A DNA stretch of 64,000 bases, from assembly GCF_003148665.1 (NCBI RefSeq), contig NZ_QGGQ01000001.1, positions 141,762 through 205,761 on the forward strand, given 5' to 3'. Below are positions 54,215 to 63,901 of the stretch, one piece after another (position 1 is the stretch's first letter; each line of letters begins with the position of its first letter). This DNA is from Maribacter polysiphoniae (GTDB taxonomy: Bacteria > Bacteroidota > Bacteroidia > Flavobacteriales > Flavobacteriaceae). The translations under genes and the position numbers were made by a program. The notes below the pieces were generated by a model. The model saw only the letters and a program-made list of their open reading frames with translations. It did not search any database and was not told the origin of the DNA.

Positions 54215-55141
54215 CTAAAACCCGGGTTTTATCTTACGAAGATACATATTTGCCTTCGAAGGATTGTTCAATGCGGAATGCGCGTCGGCCAATTCCTGAT
54301 ATATTTTATTCAATAGGGGAATGTCGTCCAACATATAATCCAAGGCCGTTTCAAGCACCTCTATTGCCGCTTTGAATTTACTTGTTTTATTCAATGCATG
54401 TCCGTTTATATAATAGAAGTACGGCTGAGCCGGAAAATCTTCCATGGCCTGTGCACTAAGTTTGGTTAATTCGGGGTATTCCTTTTTCACCATTAAGTCA
54501 GCCAATTGTTGCTTGAGCCCTTCGATAGGATTTTTTCCGGTTTCTTGTCGTACAACCACCTTCTCCTTCTTAATGTGTACCACACTCTTCTTCATGGAAT
54601 CCTCGATCTTAGCTTTTAATCCCTCCGTATAGGTCGACTTTTCCATATCGGAAAGAACCGATAGTGCCTTATCGTAATTCTTCTGCTTAAAGTAAATCAA
54701 GGCCAGATTCCCCTTTAAAGTATTGTTTGTCATGGGAAGATTGATATTCATCTGATCCAATGAACTTCCTTGCATTTGGATACAGGAGACCAAGGTATTC
54801 AGGTACCATAAATTCCCGGGATCAGACAAAACAGCCGAAACAGCATATTCCTGGGCCATTGAATACTGCTTCTCTACCAAATATACCTTAGCCAATTCGT
54901 GGTCTACCACGGTATTATCGGCATCGATCAACTTACATTCCAAAAGAAGGTTAATGGCCTTATCATAATTTTCAATTCCCTTTTGCTTTAGGGCCTCAAA
55001 GAAATTCTCTTGAAAAGTATCGGAGTACTCCTCTAAAAAGACGTCCGCACTTTCCTCGATATCCATATCCTTGACTTGTCCTACCCCCCATAAGGGATAG
55101 ATCAAAACGACCAAAGGAAATATGATTTTCAGGATTTTCAT
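54215..55141 (-). CDS. Tetratricopeptide repeat protein, exported
   Basis: A 308-residue protein with a signal peptide ending about residue 22 (WGVGQ). Several TPR-like helical pairs are visible: KGIENYDKAINLLLECKLID, VYLVEKQYSMAQEYAVSAVL, LALIYFKQKNYDKALSVLSD, GHALNKTSKFKAAIEVLETA and LADAHSALNNPSKANMYL. It is a periplasmic or membrane-bound adaptor of unknown partner. It starts the group continuing into DUF4292 and envC, with 3 nt to the next gene, and lies 147 nt after dut. Confidence 0.88.
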   Translation of the reverse strand: MKILKIIFPLVVLIYPLWGVGQVKDMDIEESADVFLEEYSDTFQENFFEALKQKGIENYDKAINLLLECKLIDADNTVVDHELAKVYLVEKQYSMAQEYAVSAVLSDPGNLWYLNTLVSCIQMQGSSLDQMNINLPMTNNTLKGNLALIYFKQKNYDKALSVLSDMEKSTYTEGLKAKIEDSMKKSVVHIKKEKVVVRQETGKNPIEGLKQQLADLMVKKEYPELTKLSAQAMEDFPAQPYFYYINGHALNKTSKFKAAIEVLETALDYMLDDIPLLNKIYQELADAHSALNNPSKANMYLRKIKPGF

Positions 55142-55288
55142 TGTTGTGGACTCAAAAAAATAAATTGTATTGGATTTTGGATTAAAATTATCAATAAGTA
55201 TTCCAGTGCTTCCCTCTTTTATGTTAAAACACCCTTAAAACAACATAATGCCAAATGGACACGTCTATTTGAAATCGTATAAACGCAA

Positions 55289-55723
55289 TTATTTGGTTCC
55301 CGTACTACCAAATCCACCAGCACCCCTTGAGGTATCGGACAATTCATCAACTTGGATCCATTCGGCCCGTTCGTGCCTGGCAATGACCAATTGCGCAATA
55401 CGCTCCCCATTCTCTATGGTAAACGGCTCCTTGGATACATTCACCAAAATGACCCCTATTTCGCCACGATAGTCCGCATCAACGGTTCCAGGGGCATTGA
55501 GTACCGTAACCCCTTTTTTTGCCGCTAAGCCACTCCTAGGACGCACTTGGGCCTCAAACCCAATAGGCAACTCAATGAACAACCCCGTTTTCACAATGGT
55601 ACGGCCCATAGGCTCCAAGGTGATACTTTCCTCAATGTTGGCCCTTAAATCCATTCCTGCTGAGGCCAGGGTCTCATAATTAGGCAATGCATGGGCTGAT
55701 TTATTAATGATCTTTATCTTCAT
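55289..55723 (-). CDS. dut: dUTP diphosphatase
   Basis: Cleaves dUTP to dUMP and pyrophosphate, keeping uracil out of DNA and feeding dTMP synthesis. The 144 residues show the five trimeric dUTPase motifs: [28 protein letters not shown] (catalytic Asp), GERIAQLVI, and the C-terminal [10 protein letters not shown] arm. The ATG overlaps the flippase stop (ATGA), so the genes are coupled. Confidence 0.96.
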   Translation of the reverse strand: MKIKIINKSAHALPNYETLASAGMDLRANIEESITLEPMGRTIVKTGLFIELPIGFEAQVRPRSGLAAKKGVTVLNAPGTVDADYRGEIGVILVNVSKEPFTIENGERIAQLVIARHERAEWIQVDELSDTSRGAGGFGSTGTK

Positions 55724-57180
55724 TTTTTCAAAAATATTTTTCTCAAGTTCTGATTTTCAAGTTTATACACCATCCCCAAAAACAAAATCAGTAAAGGAAT
55801 ACCAATAAATAGGTTACGATCAAAAACGTAAAAGGACAAGCCCGAAAATACAACAGAGACTAAAAGGTAAAAAGTGATTTTTCTAAAGTTATAGGGAATA
55901 GGATAGTACATTTTGCCGAAAAAGAAAGATAACATCATCATACAACCATAGGCAGACAGCGTTGCAACGGCTGAAGCCATATATCCGAAATGGGGTATAA
56001 AAACCAGGTTTATGATAATCGTTAAAACAGCACCTATCAAAGAGATATAAGCCCCGAATTTGGTTCTGTCGGTTACCTTGTACCAGACAGAAAGGTTATG
56101 GTATATTCCCAAGAAAAAACTTGCCAGGATTATAATCGGAACTATATTCATCGCCTCCCAATATTTGGGATCTCGGACAAACAATATCTTCAGAACATCG
56201 GCAAAAACAACGACGCCGAGAAGAATTATACTTCCTAAAACAACAAAATAATTGGTTATTTGGGCATAGGCCTTTTGAGGGTTCTCGGTATTGGAGTGAC
56301 TAAAAAAGAAAGGCTCTATCCCCAAACGGAATGCCGTAGCGAACAAGGTCATAAAAAGTGCCAGTTTATAACAAGCCGAATACATACCCACTTCGCTATC
56401 AGCGACATTCTCCGGCAACAATTTTTCCAATAAAATACGATCGAAGACCTCGTTGACCGTAAATGCCACTCCAGCAACCAGTACGGGTAAGGCATATTTC
56501 ATCATTTTTTTCCAAAGCGTTACATCAAAAACAAACTTTGATCTCAGATAGAGCTTTAACATCAATAGAAGCGTTATACCGCTTGCAATTAAATTCGCTA
56601 TGAAAATATACGATATTTGAAAATCGGGCTTGTAAATAGCGCTAAAAAGTCCTTCTGGGTCCGATGACACCATCTTTGGCAAGGAATATAGGAAGAATAC
56701 ATTCAATCCAAGGTTGATCGCCACATTCAATATCTTGACCACAGCGTATCGCATAGGTTTTTCATTGGCCCTTAACCAAGCAAATGGAATAATGACCAGG
56801 GCGTCCAAGGTCAAAATAAAAATGGCGAATCTTAAATATTGTGGATTAATTCCGGAAGCTTCCGAAATGCTGTTTTGCAACAAAAGGGCCAATGCCATAA
56901 ATACCATTGTACTGACCATTATTGAAATCAACGAGGTGGAAACTACCTTTCTTCGGTTGTCGGAACCATTGTAAAAACGAAAGAACGCCGTTTCCATACC
57001 ATAGGCCAAAAACACATTGAAAATAGCAAACCAAGCATAAATCACTGAGAGTTGACCATAGTCTCCCGTTGCCAAAATATCGGTGTGGAATGGCAGCAAT
57101 AGGAAAGAAAGCATCCGTGGTAAAACAGTTGCGAGACCATAGATGGCCGTTTGCTTAAAAAGTTTCTTAAAGAGATTCAA
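55720..57180 (-). CDS. Polysaccharide flippase, MOP superfamily (Wzx-like)
   Basis: A 486-residue inner-membrane protein with about 12-14 membrane helices, expected to flip lipid-linked oligosaccharides or an O-antigen or capsule precursor. [20 protein letters not shown] at the N-terminus is a flavobacterial signature. The start codon is TTG: the next upstream ATG is out of frame and no in-frame ATG precedes it. No glycosyltransferase cluster is adjacent. It heads an operon with dut. Confidence 0.88.
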   Translation of the reverse strand: MNLFKKLFKQTAIYGLATVLPRMLSFLLLPFHTDILATGDYGQLSVIYAWFAIFNVFLAYGMETAFFRFYNGSDNRRKVVSTSLISIMVSTMVFMALALLLQNSISEASGINPQYLRFAIFILTLDALVIIPFAWLRANEKPMRYAVVKILNVAINLGLNVFFLYSLPKMVSSDPEGLFSAIYKPDFQISYIFIANLIASGITLLLMLKLYLRSKFVFDVTLWKKMMKYALPVLVAGVAFTVNEVFDRILLEKLLPENVADSEVGMYSACYKLALFMTLFATAFRLGIEPFFFSHSNTENPQKAYAQITNYFVVLGSIILLGVVVFADVLKILFVRDPKYWEAMNIVPIIILASFFLGIYHNLSVWYKVTDRTKFGAYISLIGAVLTIIINLVFIPHFGYMASAVATLSAYGCMMMLSFFFGKMYYPIPYNFRKITFYLLVSVVFSGLSFYVFDRNLFIGIPLLILFLGMVYKLENQNLRKIFLKK

Positions 57181-57255
57181 CCAAGCATAATTAAAGTATA
57201 AAAATAGGTATTAAATCGAAAGCGGCAAAGCGGGTACAATCAATTGGTCTGATGA

Positions 57256-57284
57256 ATAAAAAACCTCGCATACAGCGAGGTTTT
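57256..57284 (-). terminator. Terminator of the atp operon
   Basis: Perfect 8-nt arms AACCTCGC (57262-57269) and GCGAGGTT (57275-57282) with loop ATACA; in the leftward direction a T run follows. It lies about 60 nt past atpG. Confidence 0.85.
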
Positions 57285-57344
57285 CCTATAATTACTTCTT
57301 AGCACCTTAAATAAAACACCAAGTATGTCGTATATATGACTTCG

Positions 57345-58205
57345 TTAATTGTTGAGTGCCTCTGCACCGCCAACAATCTCCAGAATTTCACCGGTAATGG
57401 CAGCCTGTCTAGCCTGATTGTATGTCAATTTCAATTGATCCCTTAGCTCAGTTGCATTATCCGTGGCCTTGTGCATCGCTGTCATACGCGCACCGTGCTC
57501 ACTAGCAAAGGAATCCCGTACCGCTTTGTACAACTGCGTCTTCAGCGACTTCGGAATCAACTGCTCAATGATATCAACCTTGGAAGGTTCAAAAATATAA
57601 TCGGCATTGGAACCTTGGTCACCTTCCGCCGGAACGATTGGTAAAAATTGCTCCGTAGTTACGATTTGTGTAGCGGCATTCTTGAATTTGTTATAGACGA
57701 GTTCTATACGATCGTAAGATCCGTTTTTAAACAACCCCATCAATTCCTCAGCAATAGCGGCAACATTCTCAAAGGTCAAATCTTCATAGACATCACTATG
57801 GTTTGCCGTAATTGTACGTTTCTTACCTAGAATATCATTGGCTTTCTTGCCTATCGCCATAAAATCGACTTGCTTTCCTTGAAAGGTTTCATCAGCCAAA
57901 AATGTACTCTGCTTTAGAATATTGGTATTAAAGGCTCCACACAAACCACGATTTGAGGTAATTGCAACTACCAAAACCTTATTGATCGGTCTGTTATCCG
58001 CATATGTACTACCCGAATCAGCATCCATACTTGCACTTAAACCCTGTAAAAGTTCAGTAAGCTTATCTGAATATGGCCTCATGGCGGTAATTGCGTCCTG
58101 TGCCTTCTTCAACTTTGCGGCAGATACCATTTTCATGGCACTGGTAATCTGCATCGTTGATGATACCGATGATATTCTGTTACGTATTTCCTTTAAGTTG
58201 GCCAT
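57345..58205 (-). CDS. atpG: ATP synthase F1 gamma subunit
   Basis: Central rotor stalk of the F1 motor, 286 residues. MANLKEIRNRISSVSSTMQI at the N-terminus and the C-terminal ITGEILEIVGGAEAL are diagnostic; SNRGLCGAFNTNI is in the middle. It is separated from atpA by the 377-bp cassette listed below and is the last gene before the operon terminator. Confidence 0.97.
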   Translation of the reverse strand: MANLKEIRNRISSVSSTMQITSAMKMVSAAKLKKAQDAITAMRPYSDKLTELLQGLSASMDADSGSTYADNRPINKVLVVAITSNRGLCGAFNTNILKQSTFLADETFQGKQVDFMAIGKKANDILGKKRTITANHSDVYEDLTFENVAAIAEELMGLFKNGSYDRIELVYNKFKNAATQIVTTEQFLPIVPAEGDQGSNADYIFEPSKVDIIEQLIPKSLKTQLYKAVRDSFASEHGARMTAMHKATDNATELRDQLKLTYNQARQAAITGEILEIVGGAEALNN

Positions 58206-58220
58206 TTTTATAAATTATAA

Positions 58221-58597
58221 GTTGTGAATGATGAGTTATGAGTTTTTTATTATTGCCACTAAAATTCGTATTAACTCTTCACATTTTTTCCTCATCCCTT
58301 TTGGTACTTGCCTACCGGTTGCTTCTAAAATATCTAACCAATACAACGTTTCGTCTGCCTCCTTAAGCGCAATACCAAACTTATGTTTAAAATCTTTTTT
58401 ACTAACTCCTCTTTGTGCTTCCTTAGTATTTGCCCAATACTCGTTCCACTTTTTAACAACTGGGATGCTAGTTCAAAATCATTATTTTTCTTTAAAATAT
58501 CACAGTATAGAACAATATCACAGGCAAACTGAAAGCTTTTAATCTGAATCGGACTCTCATTCAATGTGCCCATAACCCTGCACTCATAATTCTTAAC
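58221..58597 (-). mobile_element. Inverted-repeat-bounded cassette with IVP gene, between atpA and atpG
   Basis: Sixteen-nt imperfect inverted repeats bound the segment: GTTGTGAATGATGAGT at 58221-58236 and, on the other strand, GTTAAGAATTATGAGT at 58597-58582; 13 of 16 bases match. The right repeat begins on the last base of the atpA stop codon. Inside is only the four-helix-bundle gene. The structure resembles intervening-sequence elements of 23S rRNA genes, which carry the same protein family, but it sits in a protein operon. Mobility is inferred, and no target duplication was identified. Confidence 0.6.
58236..58573 (-). pseudogene. Four helix bundle protein (23S rRNA intervening-sequence protein family), frameshifted
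   Basis: The frame from ATG 58573 reads MGTLNESPIQIKSFQFACDI to KSGTSIG (residue 47), matching the S23/IVP family, then diverges. In the next frame the family sequence resumes with ANTKEAQRGVSKKDFKHKFG and continues to a stop at 58236. One extra base at the GGG codon (58433-58435) restores a normal 112-residue protein. It is thus a pseudogene by single-base loss in a G run, a sequencing error, or a frameshifting site. IVP proteins form pentamers of unknown role. Confidence 0.85.
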
Positions 58598-60177
58598 TAG
58601 CTTCTGTATTTTCCTGTTAGGTCCTTACAAACTGCCGTTAATGTATCGGTAACCTCATCGGTCAATTTACCTGTTTTAAGCAAATCCAACACATTCCTAT
58701 GTTTGGCATTCATGAATTCAATGAAATCCTTTTCAAATTCTTTCACCTTTTCTACAGGAACATCACGTAATAGGTTCTTGGAACCAGCATAAATAATGGC
58801 TACCTGATCTTCCACGGTAAAAGGATCATTCTGGGCTTGTTTTAGAATCTCAACGTTACGACGTCCTTTTTCAATAACGTTCAATGTTGCAGCATCCAAA
58901 TCGGAACCAAACTTGGCAAAAGCTTCCAATTCCCTAAACTGGGCTTGGTCCAATTTCAAGGTACCCGCTACTTTCTTCATTGATTTTACCTGGGCGTTAC
59001 CACCTACCCTAGACACAGAGATACCTACGTTAATCGCGGGACGTACACCTTGGTTGAATAAATCCTGCTCCAAGAAAATCTGTCCGTCGGTAATAGAGAT
59101 CACGTTTGTTGGGATATAGGCTGAAACGTCACCTGCCTGGGTCTCAATAATAGGCAAGGCCGTTAAGGAACCTCCACCTTTTACCATAGGTTTTAATACA
59201 TCCGGTAAATCGTTCATATCTTTTGCGATGTCATCATCGGCAATAACCTTTGCCGCACGTTCCAACAATCTTGAATGCAAATAGAATACATCCCCAGGAT
59301 ATGCCTCACGTCCCGGTGGACGTCTTAATAACAATGAAATCTCACGATAAGCCACCGCTTGTTTTGATAAATCGTCATATATGATCAATGCTGGTCTACC
59401 CGTATCCCTGAAATACTCTCCGATCGCAGCACCTGCAAAAGGAGCATATACCTGCATTGGTGCAGGGTCAGAGGCATTTGCCGCTACTATCGTAGTGTAG
59501 GCCAAAGCACCTTTGTCCTCCAATACCTTAGCTATGGCTGCAACGTTCGACGCCTTTTGGCCAATAGCCACATAGATACAATACACAGGGTTACCTGCAT
59601 CGTAAAATTCTTTTTGGTTTAGGATGGTATCGATACATACTGTAGTCTTACCCGTTTGACGGTCACCGATAACCAGCTCCCGTTGTCCACGACCTACAGG
59701 AATCATAGCGTCAATCGCCTTGATACCCGTTTGCAATGGCTCTGTAACCGGCTGGCGGAAAATTACCCCTGGTGCCTTTCGCTCCAATGGCATTTCGTAA
59801 AGTTCACCGGAGACAGGACCCTTACCATCGATGGGAGCCCCTAAAGTATTTACTACTCGACCAACAATACCTTCACCTACATTAATAGATGCGATACGCT
59901 GTGTACGTTTTACAGTAGCCCCTTCTCCAATTTCCCTGGAATGGCCCAAAAGTACAACACCAACATTATCCTCCTCCAAGTTCAAAACGATACCCTCAAG
60001 GCCTCCTTCGAACTCAACCAATTCACCATATTGGACGTTTGATAATCCATATACCCTTGCAATACCATCACCTACTTGCAATACGGTACCTACTTCATCC
60101 AACGAAGCGGTTGATTCAAATCCTGATAATTGCTGTTTTAAAATTGCTGATACCTCAGCGGCTTTTACTCCTGCCAT
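58597..60177 (-). CDS. atpA: ATP synthase F1 alpha subunit
   Basis: Non-catalytic nucleotide-binding subunit of F1, 526 residues. The P-loop is GDRQTGKTT (about residues 170-178), and [17 protein letters not shown] near residue 366 carries the alpha-subunit signature and arginine. [17 protein letters not shown] is in the N-terminal barrel. It lies 44 nt after atpH; its stop codon abuts the cassette. Confidence 0.98.
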   Translation of the reverse strand: MAGVKAAEVSAILKQQLSGFESTASLDEVGTVLQVGDGIARVYGLSNVQYGELVEFEGGLEGIVLNLEEDNVGVVLLGHSREIGEGATVKRTQRIASINVGEGIVGRVVNTLGAPIDGKGPVSGELYEMPLERKAPGVIFRQPVTEPLQTGIKAIDAMIPVGRGQRELVIGDRQTGKTTVCIDTILNQKEFYDAGNPVYCIYVAIGQKASNVAAIAKVLEDKGALAYTTIVAANASDPAPMQVYAPFAGAAIGEYFRDTGRPALIIYDDLSKQAVAYREISLLLRRPPGREAYPGDVFYLHSRLLERAAKVIADDDIAKDMNDLPDVLKPMVKGGGSLTALPIIETQAGDVSAYIPTNVISITDGQIFLEQDLFNQGVRPAINVGISVSRVGGNAQVKSMKKVAGTLKLDQAQFRELEAFAKFGSDLDAATLNVIEKGRRNVEILKQAQNDPFTVEDQVAIIYAGSKNLLRDVPVEKVKEFEKDFIEFMNAKHRNVLDLLKTGKLTDEVTDTLTAVCKDLTGKYRS

Positions 60178-60221
60178 TTGTTTTAGATATAAAGTTTAGA
60201 CTTGTTGAGCCTTCAAATATA

Positions 60222-60761
60222 TTATAGACTATTTGTAAATTCTCTTTTTAAATTATTCAATTTATTGGCGACACTGGCGTCGAACTGCAAATCACCTATC
60301 CTAAGAATAAAACCACCAATGATATCCTCATCGATTTTATTCTGTATGGTAACCTCATTACCGGTAATCTGTGCCACCTGGACCAATATCTTTTTCTCAA
60401 GATCTTTGGTCAATGGTACGGCAGTTGTTACTACAGCCACATCCTGACCTTTAAGTTGCTCATTAAGAATGATATATTTTAAGGCCACCTCGTTTAACAT
60501 GCCGATTCGCCTATTGTCAACCAATAGCTTGATCAAACCCTCGGAAATCGCATGGGCACCTTTAAAAATAGTGGTTAATGCCTTCTTCTTATCCTCAGCC
60601 TTGACAATCGGACTTGCCAACATATTCTTTAATTCCTTACTATCGGAGATAGTTTTGACCACAGTGCGCATATCGTTTTCAACATCAGCGGTTGCTTTGT
60701 TGTCAACAGCAATATCCAAAATTGCTTTTGCGTATCGTATGGCGGCTCTCGTATCCTTCAT
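60222..60761 (-). CDS. atpH: ATP synthase delta subunit (OSCP)
   Basis: Peripheral-stalk subunit that joins F1 to the b subunits, 179 residues. AIRYAKAILDIAVDN at the N-terminus and VTIQNKIDEDIIGGFILRIG near residue 153 are the OSCP marks. It lies 6 nt after atpF and 44 nt before atpA. Confidence 0.95.
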   Translation of the reverse strand: MKDTRAAIRYAKAILDIAVDNKATADVENDMRTVVKTISDSKELKNMLASPIVKAEDKKKALTTIFKGAHAISEGLIKLLVDNRRIGMLNEVALKYIILNEQLKGQDVAVVTTAVPLTKDLEKKILVQVAQITGNEVTIQNKIDEDIIGGFILRIGDLQFDASVANKLNNLKREFTNSL

Positions 60762-60767
60762 TCTTGA

Positions 60768-61268
60768 TTAATTCAATTTAATATCACCTAACATATCATC
60801 GACCAACTTCAATTGTTTGTCTTTGTTGGACAATTGTTCCTTGATGATTTTTTCAGCGATATCAACAGAAAGTTCCGCTACTTGGTTCTTAATATCGGCA
60901 ACCGCAGCTTTTTTCTCGCTTTCGATGGCAGCTTGGGCCTGCTTGATCATTTTATCACCTTCCACTTTAGCCTGCTCCTTTGAATCGGATATCATTTTAT
61001 CCTTAATCTCACGGGCTTCTTTCAATAATGCCTCACGCTCGGCTCGGGCTTCTTTCAAAAGCTTTTCACTATCGGCCGTAACATTCTGCATTTCCTTTTT
61101 GGCATTTTCAGCTGCCGCTAGAGCATCCTTAATACCTTCTTCCCTATCATTAACAGCATTCAAGATGGGTTTCCATGCAAACTTTCGCAATAACAAAAGC
61201 AATAGCACGAACAATATGATCTGCCAAAAGAAAAGGCCGAACGAAAAGTCATTTACTAATTTTTCCAT
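60768..61268 (-). CDS. atpF: ATP synthase b subunit
   Basis: Peripheral stalk subunit of 166 residues. One membrane helix covers about residues 11-28 (LFFWQIILFVLLLLLL), then a long charged amphipathic helix (about 35-160) dimerises and reaches F1. KFAWKPILNAVNDREEGI is the usual junction. It lies 84 nt after atpE. Confidence 0.95.
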   Translation of the reverse strand: MEKLVNDFSFGLFFWQIILFVLLLLLLRKFAWKPILNAVNDREEGIKDALAAAENAKKEMQNVTADSEKLLKEARAEREALLKEAREIKDKMISDSKEQAKVEGDKMIKQAQAAIESEKKAAVADIKNQVAELSVDIAEKIIKEQLSNKDKQLKLVDDMLGDIKLN

Positions 61269-61352
61269 GTTGTCTTGTATTCTATCCTATGTTTTTAAAC
61301 AATAACAAACAGCTATAACCAACCGTTATAACTGTTTGTCTTTTTGTCTGGT

Positions 61353-61574
<222 letters not shown>

Positions 61575-61612
61575 TTAGTCGCCCAAACCATCGGACATTA
61601 ATAATTCTTTTG

Positions 61613-62740
61613 CTAATGTGCCAATTCGGCGTCATCATCAAATTCGTGCCCGGGATCATGCTCTTCCGAGGCGAATCCAAAATACAAGGCGGCCAACATG
61701 GTGAAGATATATGCCTGTAAAAGCGCAACCAACACTTCAATCAACGAAATGGCGAACGAAAGTCCAAACGACAATGGACCTCCCACCCAACTCTTGAAAA
61801 TAAAGATCAATCCGACCAAACTCATTAAAACTACGTGACCTGCAGTCATGTTCGCATACAAACGAATCAAGAGTGCGAATGGTTTAATGAACAAACCTAA
61901 AATTTCAATGGGGACCAAGATAATATAAATAATGATCTTACCATACCAAGGCATACCATCACCAAGAGGATCGAAAACATGTTTCCAATAATCCTTGGTT
62001 CCCGTTAAGTTGGTAATTATGAATACCAATAATGCCAAAGCCGTAGTTACGGCAATATTTCCCGTTACGTTAACTCCCAATGGGGTTAAACCGAACATAT
62101 TCAAGAACCATATAAAAAAGAATACGGTCAACAAGAAAGGCATGTACCTTTTATATTTCTTTTCGCCGATATTGGCAATGGCAATATCATCCCTTATATA
62201 GAGTACGATAGGTTCAAAGAAACGACCCATACCTGTGGGTATGCTATTGTTCTTTGCGTAGCTTTTTGCAAGACTACTGAAAAGCCAAAGCAATAAAAGT
62301 CCTGTTACTATCATCATAACAACACTCTTGGTAATGGAAAAATCCAATGGTCTTACATTGGTGGGATGATGCTCCCCATCGTAACTGATGGTACCTTCGG
62401 CATCGGTTTTATATATTTTACTGTGGTACAACACATAATGGTTGCCATCTACCTCTGCGACTTCCTCCCCATGGTGGAATTTGGATGACGAAAACACTTT
62501 CAAGCCATTATCCCATAAAATAACAGGCAATGGTAGACCAACGTGATGCACTTTACCATGCTCGTCAGTGGTGCCATAAAAATTAAAATAGTGGGAATCT
62601 TGAAGGTGATGTTCTATGAATTCCTTTATTTCGGTTTTCTTGTCCTTTCCTTTCTCAACCTCCTTTTCATTGGCAAAAGAAGAATTGCCAAAAAGAAGAA
62701 TTGCAGCCAAAAGAAATTTCAATAAAAATGGTTTTCGCAT
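61613..62740 (-). CDS. atpB: ATP synthase a subunit with periplasmic His-rich domain
   Basis: Proton-channel subunit of 375 residues, about 100 longer than E. coli AtpB. A signal peptide (1-23, ending SFAN) precedes a periplasmic segment (about 24-130) with about twelve His (for example HHLQDSHYFNFYG, DEHGKVHHVG, SKFHHGEE and EHHPTN). The membrane domain has five or more helices; the essential Arg is in LLIRLYANMTAGH, about residue 295. The extension is known in Bacteroidota but its role is not. Confidence 0.94.
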   Translation of the reverse strand: MRKPFLLKFLLAAILLFGNSSFANEKEVEKGKDKKTEIKEFIEHHLQDSHYFNFYGTTDEHGKVHHVGLPLPVILWDNGLKVFSSSKFHHGEEVAEVDGNHYVLYHSKIYKTDAEGTISYDGEHHPTNVRPLDFSITKSVVMMIVTGLLLLWLFSSLAKSYAKNNSIPTGMGRFFEPIVLYIRDDIAIANIGEKKYKRYMPFLLTVFFFIWFLNMFGLTPLGVNVTGNIAVTTALALLVFIITNLTGTKDYWKHVFDPLGDGMPWYGKIIIYIILVPIEILGLFIKPFALLIRLYANMTAGHVVLMSLVGLIFIFKSWVGGPLSFGLSFAISLIEVLVALLQAYIFTMLAALYFGFASEEHDPGHEFDDDAELAH

Positions 62741-62774
62741 ATCACTTTATAGTATCGGTCTCTAAAAATCGCTG

Positions 62775-62782
62775 CAAATGTA
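62775..62782 (-). promoter_or_regulatory. Possible -7 element before atpB
   Basis: TACATTTG read leftward fits TAnnTTTG and lies 34 nt upstream of the atpB ATG. A second match, TATTTTTG, is at 62794-62801. Neither has a well-placed TTG, so either or both may be inactive and the operon may be read from upstream of bactofilin. Confidence 0.4.
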
Positions 62783-62854
62783 AGTTATTCCCGCAAAAAT
62801 AAAAAAGCATTCTTGAGTTTATTTAAAGGTATAGGCGCTATAAATGAGAATGTT

Positions 62855-63253
62855 CTAATTAATCCATTTCTTTAAGGTTTGGGCTGTAAATATCGTTTCG
62901 ATGATTAGGGAAATACCATAAGGAACAAAAAAAGCGGCAAATTCCAATCGACTCATCTCTCCATCTGCCTTATAAGTCGGATAAAACAATAGGAAGAAGA
63001 AAAGGAATTTTATAAAACTTCCTCCCATAAAAAGGAAACCGATCTGGTTTTTCAATTTACTCCTGAAAATATAAATGAAAATAAAGATAGAGGCGGCCAA
63101 AATGCAGTTCACCACATAGGAAAGTACAATGAGGTTGTCGTACTTCGGAAATCCTTTATTACCGAGAAAAGTGACATGCACGAGGAATGCCAGACCCAAA
63201 GAAAGGATCACAAGGGCAAGAAACTGTATTATAGGGTTGATCTTCGCTATCAA
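62855..63253 (-). CDS. DUF6168-like four-helix membrane protein in the atp operon
   Basis: A hydrophobic 132-residue protein with four membrane segments (about residues 7-28, 40-60, 70-95 and 105-125). It is a family found just before atpB in flavobacteria, in the place of AtpI. A TTG at 63253 overlapping the preceding TGA as TTGA is chosen as start. A TTG 36 nt further upstream (63289) would lengthen it to 144 residues but overlap atpZ by 40 nt. A role in ATP synthase assembly is inferred from position only. Confidence 0.7.
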   Translation of the reverse strand: MIAKINPIIQFLALVILSLGLAFLVHVTFLGNKGFPKYDNLIVLSYVVNCILAASIFIFIYIFRSKLKNQIGFLFMGGSFIKFLFFFLLFYPTYKADGEMSRLEFAAFFVPYGISLIIETIFTAQTLKKWIN

Positions 63254-63480
63254 TACTTTATTCTTTTTAGCTGTCGCAAAACTACCCAAATAGCAATGGC
63301 CACACCGAAAAGGGTAGCTATCGCGGTATAAATTCTTTTTTCAGTCTGATAATGTTCATCGAGCCACATGCCCCCTTGTGCCGCCAAATAAATGATAGCA
63401 CCCATTTCAAAGGCAATACCTGAGAGCATTGCCACATTTCTAAGGTTATTCTTTTTCTTAGGAGGCTTTTGCTGGTCCAT
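63250..63480 (-). CDS. AtpZ/AtpI-type membrane protein
   Basis: A 76-residue protein with two membrane helices, about residues 17-37 and 48-68, and a basic N-terminus. The segment GGMWLDEHYQTEKRIYTAIA between them fits the AtpZ (DUF/AtpI-related) family, which in other bacteria aids c-ring assembly or ion supply to the ATP synthase. It overlaps the bactofilin gene by 23 nt upstream and the DUF6168-like gene by about 4 nt downstream. Confidence 0.85.
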   Translation of the reverse strand: MDQQKPPKKKNNLRNVAMLSGIAFEMGAIIYLAAQGGMWLDEHYQTEKRIYTAIATLFGVAIAIWVVLRQLKRIKY

Positions 63481-63901
63481 TGTTGTTCGATGTACTGCCG
63501 CTTATAGATGATTTGAAACCACCGGAAGCCGAAGTTCCTCCTTTACCTTTCATGGTACAGGATGCGTTGAAAGTAGCACCGGGTTCCACGGCCAATTTGG
63601 TCACTGACACCGTTCCTTCTATAACAGCGGATGATTTAAGGGACAATAGGTCGGATACTAAAAGCTCACCATTGAAACTACCTTCAATATCAGCATTTAC
63701 ACATTCTACCTTCCCGTGAATATAGCCATCCTTACCGATGACCACTTTTCCTGAAGTCTTTACATTACCGTCAAGTTTGCCATCGATGCGGAAATCAGCT
63801 TCGGAAATGATATCACCTTTGATCCGGGTGTTCTTTTCTATCCTGTTGGGCTGTCCACCAATTTCATTAGTAGCTCTGGGTTTTTGTTTGTCTGAAAACA
63901 T
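63458..63901 (-). CDS. Bactofilin (polymer-forming cytoskeletal protein)
   Basis: A 147-residue bactofilin. The central domain (about residues 18-115) is a right-handed beta helix built from repeats such as GKLDGNVKTSGKVVIGKDG, YIHGKVECVNADIEGSFNGE and SAVIEGTVSVTKLAV. N- and C-terminal tails are short and disordered (NNNGPAKAS). Bactofilins form filaments that organise peptidoglycan or division machinery. The overlap with atpZ indicates cotranscription with the atp genes, an arrangement of note. It is the first gene of this operon in the window. Confidence 0.92.
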   Translation of the reverse strand: MFSDKQKPRATNEIGGQPNRIEKNTRIKGDIISEADFRIDGKLDGNVKTSGKVVIGKDGYIHGKVECVNADIEGSFNGELLVSDLLSLKSSAVIEGTVSVTKLAVEPGATFNASCTMKGKGGTSASGGFKSSISGSTSNNNGPAKAS

